64,000 bases of DNA from Pseudomonas sp. DY-1 (GCF_003626975.1 NZ_CP032616.1:3906001-3970000); one strand, 5' to 3'; shown: positions 15,845 through 25,634, counted from the first letter of the stretch. The notes: generated by a model not told the origin, from the sequence alone. Numbers and translations: made by a program.

Positions 15845-17893
15845 TCAGGCTATGTCCTGAGCGTCCGGCAGCTTGAAGCCGGAAACCGACTTGCGCATCT
15901 CGCTCGCCATCTTCGCCAGGTTGCCGATGCTCTTCGCGGTGGCGGTGGTACCGGCAGAGGTCTGCGAGGTGATCTCCTGAATCACGTTCATGGTGTTGGA
16001 GATATGGCCGGCGGAGGACGCTTGCTGACGAGCGGCGTTGGAGATGTTCTGGATGAGCGCCGCGAGGGTCTTGGATACCTTCTCGATCTCTTCCAGAGCC
16101 ACACCGGCGTCCTGGGCCAGGCGAGCACCACGGACCACTTCGGAAGTGGTCTGCTCCATGGAGATAACCGCTTCGTTGGTGTCGGTCTGAATGGTCTTCA
16201 CCAGCGCCTCGATCTGCTTGGTCGCGGCGGAGGAACGTTCTGCGAGGCGCTGTACCTCGTCCGCTACCACGGCGAAGCCGCGGCCCGCGTCACCGGCCAT
16301 GGACGCCTGGATCGCAGCGTTAAGGGCGAGGATGTTGGTCTGGTCGGCGATGTCGTTGATCAGGCTCACGATGTCACCGATCTCCTGGGACGATTCACCG
16401 AGGCGTTTGATCCGCTTCGAGGTGTCCTGGATCTGCTCACGGATGTTGTCCATGCCGGTGATGGTGTTGTGCACCACTTCGTTGCCCTTGTTGGCGATGG
16501 CTACGGAGCGTTCCGCTACCGCCGAGGACTCGGAGGCGTTCGCCGATACCTGGTCAATGGACACGGCCATCTCGTTGATCGCGGCAGAGGCGCCGGCAAT
16601 TTCCTGGGCCTGGTGCTCGGAAGCCTCGGCCAGGTGCATGGCGGTGGCCTGGGTTTCCTGGGCGGCGGCGGCCACCTGCACGGCAGTCAGGTTGATGGTT
16701 TCAACCAGCTCGCGGAGCTGGTCGATGGAGTAGTTGATGGAGTCCGCAATCGCACCGGTGAAGTCCTCGGTCACGGTCGCTGCCACGGTCAGGTCACCGT
16801 CGGCGAGGTCGGCAATTTCGTCGAGCAGACGCAGAATCGCCGCCTGGTTACGTTCGTTCTTCGCGGCGGTTTCGGCCAGTCGGCTACGGGTGCTCTGTAC
16901 CATCACCAGGCCGATGAGGATGATCGCGCCCAGTGCGAGGGCGCCCAGCACGTAACCGGCCAGGGTGTTCAGGCCACGGCCATTGGCCAGGTTCTCGAAG
17001 CCGGTGGTCAGGGCGGACGCCTTGTCCAGCAGGGTCTGGGAGCCAGTGAAGATGGTGTTGGCGGATTCACGAACCTGGAAGAGTTCCGGCGAGGTCTCGA
17101 GGATCTCGTCCACCGAACCAGAAACGAATTCGAAGAGTTCGGAAATCTCCTGCAGGCGCTCCAGCGCCTCGGTGTTGGTGACCTTGGAGATATCCATCGC
17201 CGCGTTGCCTTCGAGCATCGCGTTCAGTACGCGGCCGAACAGGCTGGCGTCACGACCGAACATGTCGGCGGCCTGCACCGAATCTTCGTCACCGGCCAGA
17301 ACCTTGTTCACCGAACCCAGGATACGTTCTGCCAGCAGCGACTGGCGTTGGGCCACGGAAACCTGGCTGGCGGGCGCGCCGCTTTCGAGGAGGATGTCCA
17401 CGACTTCCTCGTACTCGACCTGCAGCTGCGGAATGGTTTCTGCAAGGGTGGCGGCTACCTGGTGCAGGGACAGTACGGTCTGTTCGCTGGCCAGGATGGC
17501 GTCGGCGTTCTTGCGCAGGCTGTCCCAATCCTTCTGCACCGTATCCACTTCGCCCTTCACGGCAACAGGTGCGGCAGGCAGGCCGGTAGAGGCGTCGCCC
17601 TTGACCAGGAAATTCCAGCGCTTCTCGAAGTCGTTACGCGCGTCTTTCAACAGAGCGAAGGCCTCGGCCTTGCCCGCCGCGGCCTCGGTGGAGTTCTTGG
17701 CGATACGCTGGGACAGCACGCGCAGCTCGCCTGCGTGGCTGATGTATTCCTTGTCGTAGTTCGCCTGGGTGTTGAGGTACGCGAAGTTCGCGAACAGCAG
17801 CACGATGGCGATGATCAGGACCACGAAGAGTCCAGCGATCAGCGACGTACTGCGCACCCCTGAAAACAGATTGCCTGCGTTTAGTCTTTTCAT
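15845..17893 (-). CDS. pilJ: Type IV pilus methyl-accepting chemoreceptor PilJ
   Basis: A 682-residue membrane receptor for the Pil-Chp system. It has a TM segment near residues 18-40, a periplasmic helical domain to about 300, a second TM near 305-330, a HAMP-like region, and a cytoplasmic signalling coiled coil with the hairpin tip around [23 protein letters not shown], the classic MCP tip with slight changes. Known role: senses pilus tension or surface contact and controls ChpA. I start at the ATG at 17893, giving [14 protein letters not shown] and the length known in P. aeruginosa. The longer frame from 17941 would cover the intergenic hairpin. Confidence 0.95.
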   Translation of the reverse strand: MKRLNAGNLFSGVRSTSLIAGLFVVLIIAIVLLFANFAYLNTQANYDKEYISHAGELRVLSQRIAKNSTEAAAGKAEAFALLKDARNDFEKRWNFLVKGDASTGLPAAPVAVKGEVDTVQKDWDSLRKNADAILASEQTVLSLHQVAATLAETIPQLQVEYEEVVDILLESGAPASQVSVAQRQSLLAERILGSVNKVLAGDEDSVQAADMFGRDASLFGRVLNAMLEGNAAMDISKVTNTEALERLQEISELFEFVSGSVDEILETSPELFQVRESANTIFTGSQTLLDKASALTTGFENLANGRGLNTLAGYVLGALALGAIILIGLVMVQSTRSRLAETAAKNERNQAAILRLLDEIADLADGDLTVAATVTEDFTGAIADSINYSIDQLRELVETINLTAVQVAAAAQETQATAMHLAEASEHQAQEIAGASAAINEMAVSIDQVSANASESSAVAERSVAIANKGNEVVHNTITGMDNIREQIQDTSKRIKRLGESSQEIGDIVSLINDIADQTNILALNAAIQASMAGDAGRGFAVVADEVQRLAERSSAATKQIEALVKTIQTDTNEAVISMEQTTSEVVRGARLAQDAGVALEEIEKVSKTLAALIQNISNAARQQASSAGHISNTMNVIQEITSQTSAGTTATAKSIGNLAKMASEMRKSVSGFKLPDAQDIA

Positions 17894-17942
17894 TATCGGG
17901 CCCCCGCCTGGACCAACCACTTTATTCCCATGTAACGCCAAA

Positions 17943-17961
17943 GGGCCGGCAAAGCCGGCCC
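17943..17961 (-). terminator. Hairpin between pilI and pilJ, possible attenuator
   Basis: A perfect 8-bp GC-only stem (17943-17950 with 17954-17961) and 3-base loop lie in the 139-bp gap between pilI and pilJ. On the transcribed strand only TTT follows before GG, so termination is probably partial. It may set a lower level of pilJ and downstream genes relative to pilGHI, or shape mRNA ends. Confidence 0.5.
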
Positions 17962-18032
17962 AACCTTGAAGTCACGGCCCCGGGGTTCTGCCTCTGGGAC
18001 CGATACAGGGCGCTGGGCGCCCTGCGTAATAA

Positions 18033-18569
18033 CTAGACAGCTACCTCGAGGAACTCCTGGTGCTGTGCGAGTGCGTGCGGGCTGAATACCAGCCAGGGCT
18101 GCTCGCGATGGAAAACACCATGGATGAAGGGCTGGATACTGGCCTCCAGGGGAGGCAACTCCTCGCTGAAGGAATCCACCAGGAAATGCTGCATGCCGAA
18201 GACTTCGTCGACGATCAGCCCGGCGAAGATCTCCTGGTGGTCCACCACCAGGACGCGGCGCTGCTTGCGCAGGGGCGACAACTCGCTGCCGAAGAAACCG
18301 CATAGATCCATGACCGGCAACAGGCGTCCGCGCACGTTGGAAACGCCCTTGACCCAGGTCTTCACACCGGGAAGCGAAGTGTGGCGCGGCTCGTGCAGCA
18401 CTTCACTGACCTCGCCCATAGGCGCCACGAACAGGCGCTCGCCCATTCGGAAACCAATGCCGCTCCAGCTCTGCACCACCTGCTGTTGCGCAGGCAGGCC
18501 CGCCGCCAGCGCGCGACAGCGCTGGTCGATTTCGAACAGGAGCTGGAAGGGAGTCTGCGAATCCGACAT
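18033..18569 (-). CDS. pilI: CheW-like adaptor PilI
   Basis: A 178-residue CheW-fold protein, the same length as the P. aeruginosa protein. It bridges PilJ to ChpA. CheW features include GIGFRMGERLFVAPMGEVSEVL at the start of the fold, GVSNVRGRLLPVMDL in the centre, and VLVVDHQEIFAGLIVDEVFGM. It is the third gene of the operon, after pilG and pilH, followed by an unusually long gap for this operon before pilJ. Confidence 0.94.
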   Translation of the reverse strand: MSDSQTPFQLLFEIDQRCRALAAGLPAQQQVVQSWSGIGFRMGERLFVAPMGEVSEVLHEPRHTSLPGVKTWVKGVSNVRGRLLPVMDLCGFFGSELSPLRKQRRVLVVDHQEIFAGLIVDEVFGMQHFLVDSFSEELPPLEASIQPFIHGVFHREQPWLVFSPHALAQHQEFLEVAV

Positions 18570-18624
18570 GACGACCGGCCTTGGCCTTTTTCTAATAATT
18601 ATCTTGCAGGGACCGGCTCGGCAT

Positions 18625-18990
18625 TCAACCGGCCAGTACTGCGCTCAGGGTCTTGATCAGGGTGTCTTCTTCAATCGGTTTGGTCAGGTAATCCTTGGCG
18701 CCCTGACGCTTGCCCCAGACCTTGTCGGTCTCTTGGTCCTTGGTGGTAACGATGATCACCGGGATGTGGCTGGTTTCGGCGTCCTTGGTCAGCTGACGGG
18801 TCGCCTGGAAACCATTGAGGCCGGGCATCACGATGTCCATCAGGACGGCATCCGGCTTCTCCTGGCGGGCCAGGGCCACGCCATCGGCGCCATTCTCGGC
18901 CTTGAGTACCTGGTGACCGTGCTTCTCGAGCATGGCGGTCAACTTGTACATCTCGGTAGGCGAGTCATCAACAATCAGAATTCGAGCCAT
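18625..18990 (-). CDS. pilH: CheY-like response regulator PilH
   Basis: A single-domain receiver of 121 residues with the acidic pocket Asp8-Asp9, phospho-acceptor Asp52 (LMDIVMPGLNG) and the switch Lys in LTKPIEE. Known role: acts opposite PilG in twitching, associated with retraction control and cAMP signalling. The ATG at 18990 gives MARILIVDDSPTEMYKL, the family N-terminus; an earlier in-frame start would add nine residues. Confidence 0.95.
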   Translation of the reverse strand: MARILIVDDSPTEMYKLTAMLEKHGHQVLKAENGADGVALARQEKPDAVLMDIVMPGLNGFQATRQLTKDAETSHIPVIIVTTKDQETDKVWGKRQGAKDYLTKPIEEDTLIKTLSAVLAG

Positions 18991-19035
18991 GGTGTTCCCC
19001 ATACGGAAAGGCTTCACCGGCCATAAGGCCGGACT

Positions 19036-19443
19036 TCAGGAGGCTTGCTCCACCGGGGTGAAATCGGGGACGTGAGTCTTGATCGCGCCGAGCAGCTCTT
19101 CCTTGCTGAAAGGCTTGGTGAGGTACTGATCGGAACCGACGATGCGACCCTTGGCCTTGTCGAACAGGCCGTCCTTGGAGGACAGCATGATCACCGGGGT
19201 GGATTTGAAAGCACTGTTGTTCTTGATCAGGGCGCAGGTCTGATAACCGTCCAGGCGCGGCATCATGATGTCGACGAAGATGATGTTCGGGTGGGAATCG
19301 GCGATCTTGGCCAAGGCGTCGAAACCATCAACTGCAGTGATGACCTCGCACCCCACTTTCTTGAGCAGAGTCTCGGCTGTGCGACGAATCGTTTTCGAAT
19401 CGTCGATCACCATGACCTTCAAACCCTCGGAATGCTGTTCCAT
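19036..19443 (-). CDS. pilG: CheY-like response regulator PilG
   Basis: A 135-residue receiver protein with acidic residues Asp14-Asp15, phospho-acceptor Asp58 (FVDIMMPRLDG) and Lys in YLTKPFSKEE. It is the first gene of the pilGHIJK-chpABC operon. Known role: output regulator promoting pilus extension and activating CyaB-dependent cAMP synthesis. It is divergent from gshB, and its promoter must lie in the 268-bp gap. Confidence 0.96.
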   Translation of the reverse strand: MEQHSEGLKVMVIDDSKTIRRTAETLLKKVGCEVITAVDGFDALAKIADSHPNIIFVDIMMPRLDGYQTCALIKNNSAFKSTPVIMLSSKDGLFDKAKGRIVGSDQYLTKPFSKEELLGAIKTHVPDFTPVEQAS

Positions 19444-19481
19444 GTTCGCCCTACCATCGCCTCGGTGAGTCGTTATTCTGC

Positions 19482-19508
19482 TTTATATATGTGCCTGAGG
19501 CCCTACAA
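19482..19508 (-). promoter_or_regulatory. Candidate promoter of the pilG operon
   Basis: On the minus strand TATAAA lies at 19487-19482, about 40 bp upstream of the pilG ATG, in a conspicuously AT-rich patch. TTGTAG at 19508-19503 could be a -35 element, but the 15-bp spacer is short. It is the best sigma70-like candidate in this gap. Confidence 0.35.
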
Positions 19509-19711
19509 CCGACGGGCTGCGACCCAATCGTCGGGCATTTTTAGCACAGTCTCCAGACGCAAGCTACACGGCGTCCGCATCTGCCTCACCTCCCCTGTCG
19601 AGGAAGGTTTTTCCCTTGACCGCAATCAATGCCGGCGCCACCCTGAGCGCCTTATCCAACCGGCCCGCCTGCCTTGGCGCGCCCCTTGAAACCTGTTGCG
19701 GAGACCCCCCC

Positions 19712-20674
19712 ATGAGCGTTCGCCTCGGGATCGTCATGGACCCCATTGCGCAAATCTCCTTCAAGAAGGACAGCTCCCTGGCCATGCTACTGGCCGCCCA
19801 GGAGCGCGGCTGGTCGCTGTTCTATATGGAGCAGCAGGACCTATACCAGAAAAACGGTGAAGCTCGCGCGCGCATGCGCCCACTGAAAGTTTTCCTCGAC
19901 CCCGAACACTGGTTCGAACAGGAGGCCGAGGCTGACACCCCGCTTGCCGAGCTGGACGTGATCCTGATGCGCAAGGACCCGCCCTTCGACAACGAGTTCG
20001 TCTACTCCACCTACCTGCTGGAACAAGCCGAGCGGGCCGGCGTGCTGGTGGTGAACCGCCCGCAGAGCCTTCGCGACTGCAACGAGAAGTTCTTCGCCAC
20101 CCTGTTCCCCGAGTACACGCCGCCAACCGTGGTCAGCCGACGAGCGGACATTCTGCGCGAGTTTGCCGAAGAACAGCGTGACATCATTCTCAAACCCCTG
20201 GATGGCATGGGTGGTTCCTCGATTTTCCGTCACCGCGCCGGAGACCCGAATCTCTCGGTGATCCTGGAAACCCTGACCGCCCACGGTAGCCAGCAGATCA
20301 TGGCGCAGGGCTACCTGCCGGCGATCAAGGACGGCGACAAGCGCATTCTGATGATTGACGGCGAGCCGGTGCCCTACTGCCTGGCGCGCATTCCGGCTGC
20401 CGGCGAAACCCGCGGCAACCTGGCCGCAGGCGGTCGTGGCGAGGCCCGTCCGCTGACCGACCGCGACCGCGAGATCGCCACCGCTGTCGGCCCGACCCTG
20501 CGGGAGAAAGGCCTGCTGTTCGTCGGCCTGGACGTGATCGGCGAGCACCTCACGGAGATCAACGTCACCAGCCCCACCTGCATTCGCGAGATCGACAAGG
20601 CCTACGACACACGCATCGGCGAACGATTGATGGATGCGATCGCCCGCAAGCTCGAGGCGCGGAGTGCTTCATAG
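19712..20674 (+). CDS. gshB: Glutathione synthetase
   Basis: A 320-residue ATP-grasp enzyme joining gamma-glutamylcysteine and glycine. The GshB signature starts at LGIVMDPIAQISFKKDSSLAM. The ATP-grasp parts include ILKPLDGMGGSSIFR and, near the end, GLLFVGLDVIGEHLTEINVTSPTCIREID. The chosen ATG gives the family N-terminus; a longer frame from 19616 adds 32 residues not seen in the family. Gene order gshB-tonB-algH-ruvX-pyrR-pyrB is that of P. aeruginosa. Confidence 0.95.
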   Translation: MSVRLGIVMDPIAQISFKKDSSLAMLLAAQERGWSLFYMEQQDLYQKNGEARARMRPLKVFLDPEHWFEQEAEADTPLAELDVILMRKDPPFDNEFVYSTYLLEQAERAGVLVVNRPQSLRDCNEKFFATLFPEYTPPTVVSRRADILREFAEEQRDIILKPLDGMGGSSIFRHRAGDPNLSVILETLTAHGSQQIMAQGYLPAIKDGDKRILMIDGEPVPYCLARIPAAGETRGNLAAGGRGEARPLTDRDREIATAVGPTLREKGLLFVGLDVIGEHLTEINVTSPTCIREIDKAYDTRIGERLMDAIARKLEARSAS

Positions 20675-20730
20675 ACTTTTATGCGGACGCTCGGCAGACT
20701 GCGCCGCTATCTGAAGCAAGCTGACTGTCG

Positions 20731-21624
20731 ATGAACGCAGCCGTGAATACCTCCACCGAACTGTCCGCCGGCGTCCGCCCGGCGGATCGGTTGGGCTTTA
20801 CCCTGTTCCTCGCCGCCGTGTTGCACGTCGCGCTGATTCTCGGCGTCGGTTTTACCGTTGCCGACCCGCAGCAAATCAGCAAGACCCTGGAAATCACCCT
20901 CGCGACTTTCAAGAGCGAAGAGAAGCCGAAGAAAGCCGACTTCCTCGCCCAGGCCAACCAGCAGGGCAGCGGGACGCTGGAGCACAAGGCCAAGCCGAAG
21001 ACCACCGAGCAGGCGCCGTTCCAGGACAAGGAAATCCGCAAGACGACGCCACCTGCCGCCCCGCCCCAGGCCCCAAAGAAAGAAGCCCAAAAGGCAGCGG
21101 TGGCAACCAAGAGCCCGCAGCAGCAGAAGACCACGGTCAAGCGTGAGCAGACCAAGCCACAACCCGACAGTACGCCGGCACCATCCTTCGACAGCTCACA
21201 GCTGTCCGCCGAAATCGCCAGCCTCGAAGCGGAACTGGACAAGGAGCGCCAGCTCTATGCCAAGCGCCCACGCATCCACCGCCTCAACGCGGCCTCGACC
21301 ATGCGCGACAAGGGCGCCTGGTACAAGGAGGAGTGGCGCAAGAAGATCGAGCGCGTCGGCAACCTCAATTATCCGGAAGAAGCCCGCCGCCAGCGCATCT
21401 ACGGCAACCTTCGACTCCTGGTTTCAATCAACCGCGACGGCACTCTCTACGAAGTGCAGGTGCTGGAATCATCCGGCCAGACGGTACTGGACCAGGGTGC
21501 CATGCGCATCGTGCGCCTCGCGGCGCCCTTCGCGCCTTTCACCGGCGACCTGGCGGACATCGATCGCCTGGAAATCATTCGCACCTGGCGTTTCGAGCGC
21601 GGCGACCGCCTGTCGAGCAATTGA
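20731..21624 (+). CDS. tonB3: TonB-family energy transducer (TonB3-like)
   Basis: A 297-residue protein with a cytoplasmic N-terminus, one TM segment (about 24-44, LGFTLFLAAVLHVALILGVG), a Lys/Pro/Gln-rich periplasmic linker (about 65-155), a charged helical stretch (SLEAELDKERQLYAK) and the C-terminal TonB fold with YPEEARRQRIYGNLRLLV and the final TWRFER strand. Its position between gshB and algH matches tonB3 of P. aeruginosa, which was reported as necessary for twitching motility and pilus assembly. The function here is inferred from that context. No exbB/exbD gene is adjacent. Confidence 0.88.
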   Translation: MNAAVNTSTELSAGVRPADRLGFTLFLAAVLHVALILGVGFTVADPQQISKTLEITLATFKSEEKPKKADFLAQANQQGSGTLEHKAKPKTTEQAPFQDKEIRKTTPPAAPPQAPKKEAQKAAVATKSPQQQKTTVKREQTKPQPDSTPAPSFDSSQLSAEIASLEAELDKERQLYAKRPRIHRLNAASTMRDKGAWYKEEWRKKIERVGNLNYPEEARRQRIYGNLRLLVSINRDGTLYEVQVLESSGQTVLDQGAMRIVRLAAPFAPFTGDLADIDRLEIIRTWRFERGDRLSSN

Positions 21625-21737
21625 GAGCGGCAACTGCGTCTAGGCTCTAGGCTTCTATTCAGCGCCCCGCGACACAGGCGCTCACGCCTCAGCCTTGCCG
21701 CTTGAAGCCTGCCGTCTTAAGCCTGAAACTAGCCGAC

Positions 21738-22304
21738 ATGAAAAGCGCACCGAGCTACCTCAAGCACCACTTCCTGATCGCCATGCCGCACATGGCCGAT
21801 CCGAACTTCGCCCAGACCGTCACCTACCTGGTGGAACACAACGAGCAGGGTGCGATGGGCCTGGTGATCAACCGCCCCAACGGCCTCAGCCTGAGCGATG
21901 TGCTCGAACAGCTGCGCCCGGAATTCACCCCGCCAGCACGTTGCCAGGGCCTGCCGATCTACGCCGGCGGCCCGGTACAGACTGACCGCGGATTCGTCCT
22001 GCATCCGAGCGGCCACAGCTTCCAGGCCACCCTGGAACTCGGCGAACTGGCACTTTCCACTTCCCAGGACGTTCTCTTCGCCATCGCCGATGGCGGCGGC
22101 CCGCAGAAGTGCCTGGTCGCGCTCGGATATGCCGGCTGGGACGCCGGCCAGCTGGAAGCTGAGCTCAGCGACAACGCCTGGCTGACCTGCCCAGCCGACC
22201 AGGCCATCCTCTTCGACACTCCGTCTGAACAGCGCCTGTCGGCTGCCGCTGCGCGACTGGGCGTGAATCTAAGCCTGCTCACCGCCCAGGCCGGGCACGC
22301 CTGA
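21738..22304 (+). CDS. algH: YqgE/AlgH family protein
   Basis: A 188-residue DUF179 protein. Diagnostic motifs are LKHHFLIAMPHMADPNFAQTV at the N-terminus and GAMGLVINRP, with LPIYAGGPVQTDRGFVLH later. AlgH was named for an effect on alginate regulation in P. aeruginosa, but its biochemical role is not settled. I use the ATG at 21738; a start 12 codons earlier is possible. Its stop shares one base with the ruvX start (TGATG), so the two are translationally coupled. Confidence 0.92.
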   Translation: MKSAPSYLKHHFLIAMPHMADPNFAQTVTYLVEHNEQGAMGLVINRPNGLSLSDVLEQLRPEFTPPARCQGLPIYAGGPVQTDRGFVLHPSGHSFQATLELGELALSTSQDVLFAIADGGGPQKCLVALGYAGWDAGQLEAELSDNAWLTCPADQAILFDTPSEQRLSAAAARLGVNLSLLTAQAGHA

Positions 22305-22744
22305 TGGCCGACTCGAAACCCCTGCGTCTGCTGCTCGGCTTCGACTACGGCACCAGACAGATCGGCGTAGCCGTGGGCCAGGCTGTGACCGGCCAGGCCC
22401 GCGAGCTGAAAGTGTTGAAAGCCCAGAATGGTGTACCGGACTGGCAGCAGGTCGAATCCCTGATCCGTGAATGGCAACCCGATGCCATCGTCGTCGGCCT
22501 GCCGCTTAACATGGATGGCACACCCAGCGAAATGAGCGCCCGCGCGGAAAAATTCGCCCGGCGCCTGAATGGCCGCTTCAATCTGCCGGTATTCACTCAC
22601 GACGAGCGCCTGACCACCTTCGAGGCCAAAGGCCAGAGACTGGCCCAGGGGCAGCGCGACGGTTACCGCGAGCGTCCGGTGGATGCTCTGGCTGCCGCCC
22701 TGCTGCTGGAAGGCTGGCTGGCCGAAAACTCCGCAACTTCCTGA
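22304..22744 (+). CDS. ruvX: Holliday junction resolvase-like / pre-16S rRNA nuclease
   Basis: A 146-residue RNase H-fold YqgF protein. Visible parts are [14 protein letters not shown] at the N-terminus with the catalytic Asp, [16 protein letters not shown], and DERLTTFEA near the C-terminus. Known role in bacteria: final trimming of the 16S rRNA 5' end. The earlier name came from resolvase homology. It overlaps algH by one base and precedes pyrR by 22 bp. Confidence 0.94.
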   Translation: MADSKPLRLLLGFDYGTRQIGVAVGQAVTGQARELKVLKAQNGVPDWQQVESLIREWQPDAIVVGLPLNMDGTPSEMSARAEKFARRLNGRFNLPVFTHDERLTTFEAKGQRLAQGQRDGYRERPVDALAAALLLEGWLAENSATS

Positions 22745-22766
22745 TTCCAGAACGCGAGGACCGCCG

Positions 22767-23279
22767 ATGACCCTGCCCAAGCCCGCCGAGCTGCTGCCGA
22801 GGATGGCCAGCGACCTGAAAGCCCACCTGAAGTCCCGCGCCATCGCCGAACCCCGCTACATAGGCATTCGCACCGGCGGCGTGTGGGTCGCCCAGGCTTT
22901 GCTGGAGCAACTAGGCGTATCGGGCCCGATGGGCACCCTGGACGTATCCTTTTATCGCGACGACTTTACCCAGAGCGGTCTGCATCCGCAGGTGCGCCCC
23001 TCAGAGCTGCCTTTCGAGGTCGAAGGCCAGCACCTGGTGCTGATCGACGACGTGCTCATGAGTGGTCGCACCGTACGCGCCGCCCTCAACGAGCTCTTCG
23101 ACTACGGCCGCCCGGCCAGCGTGACATTGGTGTGCCTGCTCGACCTCAATGCCCGCGAGCTGCCGATCCGCCCGGATGTGGTCGGTGCGACCCTGTCCCT
23201 GGGCGCCACGGAACGGGTAAAATTGCTCGGCCCCGCGCCGCTCACCCTCGAGCGTCAGGACCTCGCTTCACCCGCCTGA
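22767..23279 (+). CDS. pyrR: PyrR: uracil phosphoribosyltransferase / pyrimidine regulator
   Basis: A 170-residue phosphoribosyltransferase fold. The PRPP-binding loop is [18 protein letters not shown]. In Gram-positives PyrR binds RNA to attenuate pyr operons. In Pseudomonas it lies directly upstream of pyrB and is thought to regulate pyrimidine genes. GAGGA lies 7 bases before the ATG. I see no clear anti-terminator/terminator pair between pyrR and pyrB (36-bp gap). Confidence 0.93.
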   Translation: MTLPKPAELLPRMASDLKAHLKSRAIAEPRYIGIRTGGVWVAQALLEQLGVSGPMGTLDVSFYRDDFTQSGLHPQVRPSELPFEVEGQHLVLIDDVLMSGRTVRAALNELFDYGRPASVTLVCLLDLNARELPIRPDVVGATLSLGATERVKLLGPAPLTLERQDLASPA

Positions 23280-23315
23280 CCTCCCGATTTCTCGTAACCT
23301 TTCAGGGCCTGCCCC

Positions 23316-24323
23316 ATGCCGACAGACGCCAAGCGCCCGCTGCAGCTCAACGATCAGGGCCAGCTGCGCCACTTCCTCTCGCTCGACGGTCTGCCCCGCG
23401 AGCTACTGACGGAAATCCTCGACACTGCCGACTCCTTCCTCGAAGTCGGCGCCCGCGCTGTGAAGAAAGTCCCGCTGCTGCGTGGCAAGACCGTGTGCAA
23501 CGTGTTCTTCGAGAACTCCACTCGCACCCGCACCACCTTCGAGCTGGCGGCCCAGCGCCTGTCCGCCGACGTCATCACCCTCAACGTCTCCACCTCCTCT
23601 ACCAGCAAGGGCGAGACGCTGTTCGACACCTTGCGCAACCTGGAGGCGATGGCCGCCGACATGTTCGTGGTGCGCCATGCCGATTCCGGCGCGGCCCACT
23701 TCATCGCCGAGCACGTGTGCCCGGACGTGGCCATCATCAACGGCGGTGACGGCCGCCACGCGCACCCGACCCAGGGCATGCTCGACATGCTCACCATTCG
23801 CCGCCACAAGGGCAGCTTCGAGAACCTCTCGGTGGCCATCGTCGGCGACATCCTGCACTCGCGCGTAGCCCGCTCGAACATGCTCGCGCTGCGCACGCTG
23901 GGCTGCCCGGACATTCGCGTGATCGGACCGAAGACCCTGATCCCGGTGGGTGTCGAGCAGTACGGCGTGAAGGTCTACACGGACCTCGCCGAAGGCCTTA
24001 AGGATGTAGACGTAGTGATCATGCTGCGCCTGCAGCGCGAACGCATGCAGGGCGGCCTGCTGCCCAGCGAGGGCGAGTTCTACAAGCTCTACGGCCTGAA
24101 CTCCCAGCGCCTCATGCTGGCCAAACCGGATGCCATCGTCATGCACCCGGGTCCGATCAACCGCGGCGTCGAAATCGAGTCGGCGGTAGCCGACGGCGCG
24201 CAGTCAGTGATCCTCAACCAGGTCACCTACGGCATCGCCGTGCGCATGGCCGTGCTCTCCATGGCCATGAGCGGCCAGACCGCGCAACGCCAACTGAACC
24301 AGGAAGCCGAGGAGCTGAACTGA
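23316..24323 (+). CDS. pyrB: Aspartate carbamoyltransferase catalytic chain
   Basis: The 335-residue enzyme makes N-carbamoyl-aspartate from carbamoyl phosphate and aspartate. The carbamoyl-phosphate motif is [14 protein letters not shown]. Other conserved parts are [27 protein letters not shown] and the C-terminal [11 protein letters not shown]. The N-terminal extension before the fold is typical of class A pseudomonad ATCases, which assemble as dodecamers with PyrC'. Its stop overlaps the pyrC' start by one base. Confidence 0.96.
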   Translation: MPTDAKRPLQLNDQGQLRHFLSLDGLPRELLTEILDTADSFLEVGARAVKKVPLLRGKTVCNVFFENSTRTRTTFELAAQRLSADVITLNVSTSSTSKGETLFDTLRNLEAMAADMFVVRHADSGAAHFIAEHVCPDVAIINGGDGRHAHPTQGMLDMLTIRRHKGSFENLSVAIVGDILHSRVARSNMLALRTLGCPDIRVIGPKTLIPVGVEQYGVKVYTDLAEGLKDVDVVIMLRLQRERMQGGLLPSEGEFYKLYGLNSQRLMLAKPDAIVMHPGPINRGVEIESAVADGAQSVILNQVTYGIAVRMAVLSMAMSGQTAQRQLNQEAEELN

Positions 24324-25594
24324 TGCGTACCCATATCCTCGGTGCCCGGCTGATCGATCCAGCCAGCGGCCAGGACCAGATCACAGACCTCTTCCTCGAA
24401 AGTGGCAAGGTTGCCGCCATCGGCCAGGCGCCGGCAGGTTTCGAGGCGGACAAGACCCTCGACGCCAAGGGTCTGGTCGCTGCTCCCGGCCTGGTGGACC
24501 TGTCGGTCGCCCTGCGCGAGCCCGGCTACAGCCGCAAGGGCAGCATCGCCAGCGAAACCCTGGCCGCCGTGAGCGGCGGCGTCACCAGCCTCTGCTGCCC
24601 GCCGCTGACCCGCCCGATCCTGGATACTCCGGCGGTGGCAGAGCTGATCCTCGACCGCGCCCAGGAAGCCGGTCACGCCAAAGTTTTCCCCATTGGTGCC
24701 CTGACCAAGGGCCTGGCCGGTGAGCAACTGTCCGAACTGGTCGCCCTGCGCGACGTGGGCTGCGTGGCCTTCGGCAATGGCCTGGCCAGCTTCGCCAGCA
24801 ATCGCGTGCAGCGCCGTGCCATGGAGTACGCCGCCACCTTCGACCTGACCGTGGTCTTCCACTCCCAGGATGCATCCCTGGCCGAAGGCGGACTGGCCCA
24901 CGAAGGCCCTACTGCAAGCTTCCTCGGCCTGGCCGGCATTCCGGAGTCCGCCGAAACCGTAGCACTCGCCCGAGATCTGCTGCTGGTGGAGCAGAGCGGC
25001 GTGCGCGCTCACTTCAGCCAGATCACCAGCGCGCGTGGCGCCGAGCTGATCGCCCAGGCCCAGGCCCGCGGCTTGCCAGTGACCGCTGACGTGGCCATGT
25101 ACCAGTTAATCCTCACCGACGAGGCGCTGATCGACTTCTCCAGCCTCTATCACGTGCAGCCGCCGCTGCGCACACGCGCCGACCGGGACGGTCTGCGCGA
25201 AGCCGTGAAAAGCGGCGTGATTTCGGCCATCTCCAGCCACCATCAGCCCCATGAACCAGATGCCAAGCTCGCGCCCTTCGGCGCCACTGAGCCCGGCATC
25301 AGCAGCGTGGAGTTGCTGCTTCCGTTGGCCATGACCCTGGTTCAGGACGGCCTGCTAGATCTGCCGACCCTTCTCGCCCGCCTCACCGCCGGCCCCGCCC
25401 GCGCCCTACGCTTGCCCGCTGGCCGCCTGGCCGTCGGCGCGCCGGCGGACCTGGTACTGTTCGACCCGCAAGCGTCGACCCTGGCCGGCGAAACCTGGAA
25501 CTCCAAGGGCGATAACTGCCCCTTCATCGGCCACTGCCTGCCGGGCAAAGTGCGCTATACCCTGGTGGACGGCCGGATCATCTTCCAGGCATGA
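24323..25594 (+). CDS. pyrC': Inactive dihydroorotase-like ATCase subunit PyrC'
   Basis: A 423-residue amidohydrolase-fold protein. The metal-binding His-x-His of active dihydroorotases is lost: PGLVDLSVALREPG stands where PGLIDPHVHLREPG is expected. The later DHAPH motif is SHHQPHEPDAK. Known in Pseudomonas: this pseudo-enzyme is a structural partner required for PyrB activity and stability, while true dihydroorotase is encoded elsewhere. The one-base overlap with pyrB fits stoichiometric co-translation. It ends at a strong bidirectional terminator. Confidence 0.94.
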   Translation: MRTHILGARLIDPASGQDQITDLFLESGKVAAIGQAPAGFEADKTLDAKGLVAAPGLVDLSVALREPGYSRKGSIASETLAAVSGGVTSLCCPPLTRPILDTPAVAELILDRAQEAGHAKVFPIGALTKGLAGEQLSELVALRDVGCVAFGNGLASFASNRVQRRAMEYAATFDLTVVFHSQDASLAEGGLAHEGPTASFLGLAGIPESAETVALARDLLLVEQSGVRAHFSQITSARGAELIAQAQARGLPVTADVAMYQLILTDEALIDFSSLYHVQPPLRTRADRDGLREAVKSGVISAISSHHQPHEPDAKLAPFGATEPGISSVELLLPLAMTLVQDGLLDLPTLLARLTAGPARALRLPAGRLAVGAPADLVLFDPQASTLAGETWNSKGDNCPFIGHCLPGKVRYTLVDGRIIFQA

Positions 25595-25606
25595 AGTCGC
25601 TGTACG

Positions 25607-25634
25607 AAAAAGCCCGCCATTCGGCGGGCTTTTT
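25607..25634. terminator. Bidirectional terminator between pyrC' and the GGDEF gene
   Basis: An 8-bp GC-rich stem (25611-25618 with 25623-25630) and 4-base loop is flanked by AAAA on the left and TTTT on the right, so it serves both convergent genes. This is also one junction of the apparent rearrangement relative to PAO1. Confidence 0.9.
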
